This document shows, piece after piece, positions 58,558 through 64,000 of a stretch of 64,000 bases of DNA. The stretch is taken from NCBI RefSeq assembly GCF_024679245.1, contig NC_090188.1:41198992-41262991 (forward strand), given 5' to 3'. Origin of the DNA: Pseudorasbora parva (taxonomy: Eukaryota; Chordata; Actinopteri; Cypriniformes; Gobionidae). Position numbers and translations under genes: made by a program. Position 1 is the stretch's first letter. Each line of letters begins with the position of its first letter. Under the pieces are notes generated by a model that was given only the letters and a program-made list of their open reading frames with translations, had not been told where the DNA came from and ran no database searches.

Positions 58558-58850
58558 TGCACTATACTGCCAAAAGTTTTGGGACGCCTGCCTTTACATG
58601 CACATAAACTTTAATGTAATTCATAGAGATTAATATGGATTTTGCCCACCCTTTGCAGTTCTAACAGCTTCAGCTCTTCTGGGAAGGCTTTCCACAAGGT
58701 TTAGGAGTGTGTTTATGGGGATTTTTGACCATTCTGCCTGGCTCTCAGTCTTTGCTCTAAAAGAAAGTTGGCGGCTTCTGTGCACTGTGCGCCTCAGCAT
58801 GTGCTGACCCCACTTTTTATTTAATAACAGCTTGTGCCAAAGCAAACCCT
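58558..58850 (-). mobile_element. Tc1/mariner fragment, 3' end of transposase
   Basis: The left end is actatactgccaaaagtttt and gggacgcctgcctttacatg, a known Tc1 inverted-repeat type. The minus strand (58735-58630) reads WSKIPINTLLNLVESLPRRA and EAVRTAKGGQNPY, the C-terminus of Tc1 transposases. The catalytic core and the other end are missing. Confidence 0.8.
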
Positions 58851-59596
58851 CTTTCGGAGTTAAAAACTATTGTCGTCAGGAATTACTAAAGACGCAGTGA
58901 AAAATTCTCTCTATTCCATCTGTGTTTTGATCACCGTTCTGAATCCAATTCGGATGTAGTCTTTGCAAAAACTAACAAAAAATAATTTCTAAGCTTTTTG
59001 GTCAAAATTTAGCTTTTTTATGAAAGGTACCCACATTCAAGTGTTTATAAAAAGGAATGCATGAAGCTAGAATAAAACTTTAGCTTGTTTGTTTGAAAAC
59101 AGAGGGTATGCTCTTTCTTTTGATATCTTGCAAGTTTAGATAGTCATACAACTAATTATTCTGGGGGACACTTTTCTGAAAATAATTTTTAAAAAATGCT
59201 GGTGCTGACTGGCAACTTACCGGAAAAAAAAAAATGCAGCTGGGGAAAGAGTTATCAGAATGTTTGTTCAAAGTTATCTGGTCTTTAATAATGTTATTAA
59301 AACATTACAAAAACAACAACAACAACAACAACAAACATCAGTGATATATTTTAAATGTTTTACTTGGACCATATTGGTCTGACATTTGAACATTTAAAGT
59401 TCCAATGATTCAAAGCACACCGAAGAAAAACTGTGTTAAACTCTTCTTTAACTCTTTCCCTGCCAGAATTATTTTAAAAGTCGCCAGCCACTGACAGCAT
59501 TTTTGATTATTTCCACCCTCTTACACTTTTTCAAGGCCCCCAGAATATTTGGTTGAGTGAATGTATGAATATGCAATTCATCAAAAGAAAGAACAC
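58851..59596. other. Unassigned stretch with a (CAA)n run
   Basis: (CAA)n at 59312-59335. No other feature. Confidence 0.4.
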
Positions 59597-60017
59597 TGTG
59601 GTGTGGCAAGCAGCGGGGCGAGGGACCGCGAGAGCGGGCCAGTGACGAGTGGTGATGACAAGTTTGCCGGTTCCCGCCTCCTTCCTTCCGGGCTTCAGCA
59701 CCAATTAAATAAAGTTCGTAGATGGGAAGGAAGGAGGCGGGAACCGGCAAACGTTCAACAAACTTTAATTTCAAAATAAACAAAGCGAAAGTAAACCGCG
59801 GGCAGCCCCTCACGGACGACTGCCCACAAACACATAACAAAACTCAACATAAAGTCCAGGCCTGGTCCTCTCTCCTCTTCCGCTGCCTTCGCTCCTCCTT
59901 TTATGCTCCCGTCCCTCGGCCGCGAGACGAGACCGGTGTGTCACGCAGCTGGTAGTCATTACCACTCGTCACCGGCACGCTCTCGCGGTCCCTCGCCCCA
60001 CTGTTTGCCACACCACA
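59597..60017. mobile_element. Palindromic LTR insertion with 5-bp TSD
   Basis: Both ends are the 5' end of the same LTR: tgtggtgtggcaagcagcgg on the left and, inverted, tgtggtgtggcaaacagtgg on the right. AACAC is duplicated at 59592-59596 and 60018-60022. On the minus strand a complete LTR (60017 to about 59706) is followed by ttggtgctgaagcccgg, a primer-binding-site-like sequence. A shortened inverted LTR then follows, with 27 bases of the 3' end and 64 bases of the 5' end, its middle deleted. The family is that of 20320-20701. No coding sequence. Confidence 0.8.
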
Positions 60018-60104
60018 AACACACTCTCTGCTTTTAAACAAAACAACCCATTTTATTCTAGATAAATATTTTTCATCAACACTTGATTGTGAGTAAGTTT
60101 CATT

Positions 60105-60725
60105 AAAAATAATCTGAATCAGAATGAGCTTTATTGCCAGGTATGTTAACACATACAAGTAATGTGTTGTAGTGACAGGAACTCCACGGTTCAACAGAAT
60201 GACACAGATAATAAAAATAACAATACACAAATATACAGACAATGGCAAAATACAAGACACAATATTTAAATTAAAATAAACAAATTAGATAAGCAATTTA
60301 CTATGTACACGTATATTAGGTATACTTTTGCTGGATGAGAGGGGTTCAGAGGGATTTTGCCAGCCCTTTTGTGTACTCTGGATAAGTGACCAATAATTGG
60401 CTCAGCTGACCGGACAACCCTCTGTAGTCTTCTGAGGTCAGATTTGGTAGCTGAGCTGAACCAGGCGGTAACTGAAATGCATATGACTGATTCAATGATG
60501 GCAGGTTTTAGCAGTTCCTGTGGCAGGTTGAGCTTCCTCAGTTGGCGGAGGAAGTAGAACCTCTGTCGGGCCTTTTTTGCAATGGAGGCAATGTGAATGT
60601 CCCACTCTAGGTTCTAAGAGATGGTAGTGCCCAGGAACCTGAATGACACCACTGTTTTCACAGTGTTGTCCGTGATGGTGAGTGGGGTAAGAACAGGGGG
60701 ATTGCTCCTGAAGTCCACGATTTTA
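60105..60725 (-). mobile_element. LINE fragment, C-terminal reverse transcriptase region
   Basis: One minus-strand frame with a single stop reads KIVDFRSNPPVLTPL, VVSFRFLGTTIS (stop) NLEWDIHIASIAKKARQRFY, FLRQLRKLNLPQELLKPAII, SVTAWFSSATKSDLRRLQRV and KRAGKIPLNPSHPA. These are the post-catalytic segments of a Rex1/CR1-like LINE protein. A 3' UTR-like part (60105-60330) includes a gctttattgccaggtatgtt block. It is 5'-truncated. Confidence 0.75.
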
Positions 60726-62625
60726 AGTAAAAAGCGGATAATTTTTTTTTGTCTAAGACTACATCCAGATGGGATTCAGAACGATGATCAAAACACAGAT
60801 GGAGCTAATGGAGTCCATCAACACCCACAAAGTCCTATAGTAACATTAGGTTTAGATTCATATTCAGTTTAATAATGATGATCGCGTTATTTTACATAAG
60901 CATCTTATATATGATATTGCTTGTTTCAACTTCTTCTTCACATGTGTTTTGATCAGGAGATTCATTACTCTTTCAGAAGATGTGTCATAGCGCCCCCTAC
61001 CATATAATAGTGAACACACAGAAAGACATAAAATTCTGTCAGTGGCAGGAACAAAGTAAAAGTTGCACTGTAAATTTTAGTGGCATCTAATGGTGAATTG
61101 CAACAGCTCACCGCTCACCCCTTCCTTTCAAAGCACATATCGAAGCTATGGTGGCCGACACAGGACAAAAATGTTGTTGTCTGAGATAGCAGAGAGTGAC
61201 TAGCGCTCTGTAGAGAAGTATGTCCGTTTAGGGCTACTGTAGAAACATGATTGCACAAAATGGCTGTGTATAGAGATAGAAATGGCTCATTCTAAGGTAA
61301 TAAACCCATAACGGCTCATATAAGGTCTTTTTACACCACTGAAAACATAGTTATGTATATTATATTGCATTTCTGTCTATAGAGCCTATAGGAATAATGT
61401 ATTCATTACTTAATTGGAACATTAGCAAAACGTTCAAAGAGCATGTTTTTGTTAGATGGGGAGGATGTCTGTATTTTATCTTATTTTAAATGAAATTCAC
61501 TCTTCTTCTAAAAGTATCTGAACGCAGGACCTTTGCTAGAAAGCCCGTGCAAGACCCAGCAAGCAAACCTGCATTGCTTACTCATATAAGATCATCAAAC
61601 CGAGTTGACGAAAGTACTTTGTGACATTCCTCTTTTTCATGCATTAATATGATCACTAAAGACCGTTGAAGGACGGCTTTGAATACACGCCAAGCGCTGG
61701 CCAACCGCGCTGAAATACAGCCCGTCTGCATTTTCACAATCCAACCGTGACTCTTTGACACTGTGCTGACTGGAAGGGGAATGGCGATGGATACATTGTC
61801 ATGGACCGCATGCTTTTGGATAAAATACTGACAATGTGGTCATGTATTCGAAAGTGATCCCATGGTAATCCATTTTGTGGACAGGATACATCGGTATAGA
61901 GCTGTCAATATGGCACTGCTGCACCGCTGTGAGGTTTGCAAATGTTTCTGGATAGTGTCTATGGAGAGTTTTACTTGTTTTTTATGCTCTTCGTGAAGGT
62001 TGTAACGTAAACTCAAGACCTCATTCACAGCCCTGTGACAATGGGCCTGATAAAAGGAAAAGAGCCTTTAAAAGACCCGAGCTAACTGTGCACTACAAAC
62101 GTCTTGACTACTGGGCCATAAATGTCGGAATCTCTGAGTCTCATTTTCCCTGTCTTGCTCTTCAGGGATATGCCTGGATGGGCTTTACTGACGTGATTCA
62201 CTGTTTCTCCTCGAAAGTAGAGCTTTGAATGAAGGTCACTGGGCAAGCTGCCTCCGATGAGGTCTTTCTGAGAGGGAGGGCCGCACGTGGCATCTAAGTG
62301 GAGCAAGAAGCCAGTAAATAAGAGCAACTATTAGACTCTTTATTGCCCTAATTAATGCTTTATGGAGCTCTCGCTTTCTTTGAATGTTCGTGTAAGGCGC
62401 AGGAGGAATGAGAGGGAAGGTGATGAAGTCAGCCAGAGGCATGCTGGGCTTTTAATGCGTGTTGGGCAGGAGTGAATTCCGTAGGGAAGCCCTGTCTGTA
62501 TCCATGCGAACCCACAGTGCTGCCAGAGGGCCTTGTTTTACAAGAAAAGCTAAAACACCAGACAGTGTCCCATCAATATACTGCCCGCTGGACTACAATG
62601 GACATTACGAAGGCCTGTTCACAAC
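60726..62625. other. Non-coding, partly complex sequence
   Basis: From about 61540 the DNA is non-repetitive to the eye. The part 62330-62450 contains ccctaattaatgctttatgg, with homeodomain-type TAATTA sites, and may be a conserved non-coding element. No exon with two splice sites on either strand. Confidence 0.35.
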
Positions 62626-62840
62626 CCCTACGAAACAAAAAATATATTGCAGTATATTGGAAAATATCATATAATATATTAGGCAATATATTCACATATA
62701 TGGGATTTAATTTTGCAATATATTACAGGAATATATAATATATTGTACAATACCATCAATATATTATTCCATGAATTTACAATATATTATAATATATTTA
62801 AAAGTAATATATTGGTAAATATATTTTCCTTTCGTAAGGG
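62626..62840 (-). mobile_element. AT-rich miniature element with CCCTTACGAAA ends, copy 2
   Basis: The inverted right end reads cccttacgaaagg and the left end ccctacgaaac. The interior (aatatatt words, cacatatatgggatttaat) is inverse to the copy at 13588-13849. Confidence 0.65.
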
Positions 62841-63141
62841 AAGTAAGTCTTAAATATTAGCCAATCCTGTTTATTTCCAATTATCCAGAGAGTAGCTGAT
62901 AGAAAGTCGAAATATATGTATATAAAATACTTAATCATGGCAAATAATACCTGTACAAATTGCAGAATTTAAGTAAACACAAACACTGTTAAAAAATATG
63001 AATATGAATTAAAAAAATAAATAATTATATTTTAATATCAATATTATTAATATTATATATATTTAATAGTATATATAGTATACATTTTAGCATCATAACC
63101 CGCAGTCTTCAGTGTCACATGATCTTTCAGAACTGCTTAAG

Positions 63142-63276
<135 letters not shown>

Positions 63277-64000
63277 CAATATTGAAGCCATGCTGCTTAA
63301 TATTTTTTGTGGAAACTGTGATGCATTTTTTCAGGATTCTTTGATGATCACAAAACTTTGAACTATAGTGTATTTTACACATTTACCCAAAATTCAGCAC
63401 TTCTAAATTGACTAATAATCTAAAAATGACCAAATATCAGCCCAGTGGTTATCGAAATATGACTTAAATATTTGCAATTGTTATTTTTCCAGTGCAAAAC
63501 TATTTATACCAAATATGATATTGAATGTTCATCATCGTAATTAAATTATTTGGAATGGTTTTCACCAAGATTAAACAATGTACCAATAATCTGCAAATGA
63601 GTAATGAAATAAAATAAAAATTTCAAACTTGGTATAAAGCATGATTTTTGTAGTTAGCTGTAGTTAAATGCCATAACGGTGTGCTTACAGCATCACAAAA
63701 CACAGTGAAATGTACAGTCTAAAGACAGCTGGTGCGATGAGAGTGGAAAGAGTTAAATGTCTCTGGAGAAGATGGCCCTCACTTGCTTAACGCTCTCATC
63801 AGTCAACGAGTGTCTGCTTTAGACTGCCAATGGAGCATGGAGAAGAGCAGGAGAGTTAGCAAAGAAAGACAAAGCGAATAGGGACAAAATGGTAAAAACA
63901 GGTGAAGCGAGCAGACAGGAGACGGAGGTGCTTCTCAGTGCTTAAATGGCTGTTTTTCCCCCTCTGCTCACCAGTTATATAAACTCTAATCTTCTAAATC
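63277..64000. other. Unassigned stretch to window end
   Basis: No exon, element end or RNA gene recognised. If the minus-strand gene model is right this is still intron. Confidence 0.35.

Overview
The window looks like nuclear DNA from a teleost fish, most likely a cyprinid. The evidence is its content: many hAT, TTAA-target and PIF/Harbinger-like miniature elements, Tc1 copies, LINE-2-like and Rex/CR1-like LINE fragments, a DIRS-type tyrosine-recombinase retrotransposon, very long CA/TG, TA and GA microsatellites, and almost no long open frames. I see no prokaryotic genes, no rRNA and no canonical tRNA gene. The organism call is inference from repeat families known from fish genomes.

Host gene content is sparse. 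The best gene evidence is on the minus strand. An exon at 53852-53679 and a terminal exon at 46577-46483 join in phase, end in a stop codon, and are followed by about 0.9 kb of probable 3' UTR with a poly(A) signal near 45570. Together they encode the cysteine-containing C-terminus of a protein I do not recognise, whose 5' part must lie beyond the right edge. A short exon-like block at 14222-14273 is weaker. A decayed coding remnant with several splice-like borders lies at 1-1195.

Layout. 1-1.2 kb: decayed coding remnant. 1.5-3.3 kb: dispersed repeat split by a foldback transposon. 4.9-5.1 kb: palindrome carrying a DIRS-type end-to-end junction. 7.0-7.4 kb: a 397-bp LTR element with no coding capacity. 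8.5-10.3 and 12.8-13.1 kb: microsatellites interleaved with copies of one repeat. 11.4-12.5 kb: hAT element beside a small solo LTR. 16.4-20.9 kb: three miniature elements, one carrying a solo LTR. 23-25 kb and 26.9-29.6 kb: LINE fragments. 29.8-30.8 kb: hAT element. 32.1-36.4 kb: DIRS element. 36.4-37.7 kb: Tc1 remnant. 38.0-41.8 kb: triple-nested DNA transposons. 42.9-44.0 kb: Tc1 remnant. 45.5-53.9 kb: end of the minus-strand gene with transposons in its intron. 53.9-56.2 kb: hAT element and a 42-bp minisatellite. 58.6-60.7 kb: Tc1 fragment, inverted LTR insertion and LINE fragment. 62.6-63.3 kb: AT-rich element and TA/ATT microsatellites.

Most unusual items: (1) the 397-bp element at 7046-7442, with two identical 177-bp LTRs, a primer-binding site matching a tRNA 3' end, and a tRNA-like promoter inside each LTR; (2) the insertion at 59597-60017, which has an LTR 5' end facing outward at both ends, in inverted orientation, yet has a proper 5-bp target duplication; (3) the DIRS element, whose internal complementary region is still readable, and its relative at 4946-5102; (4) the Russian-doll nest at 37995-41808; (5) about 18.5 tandem copies of a 42-bp unit, each with a CCAAT-box-like motif.
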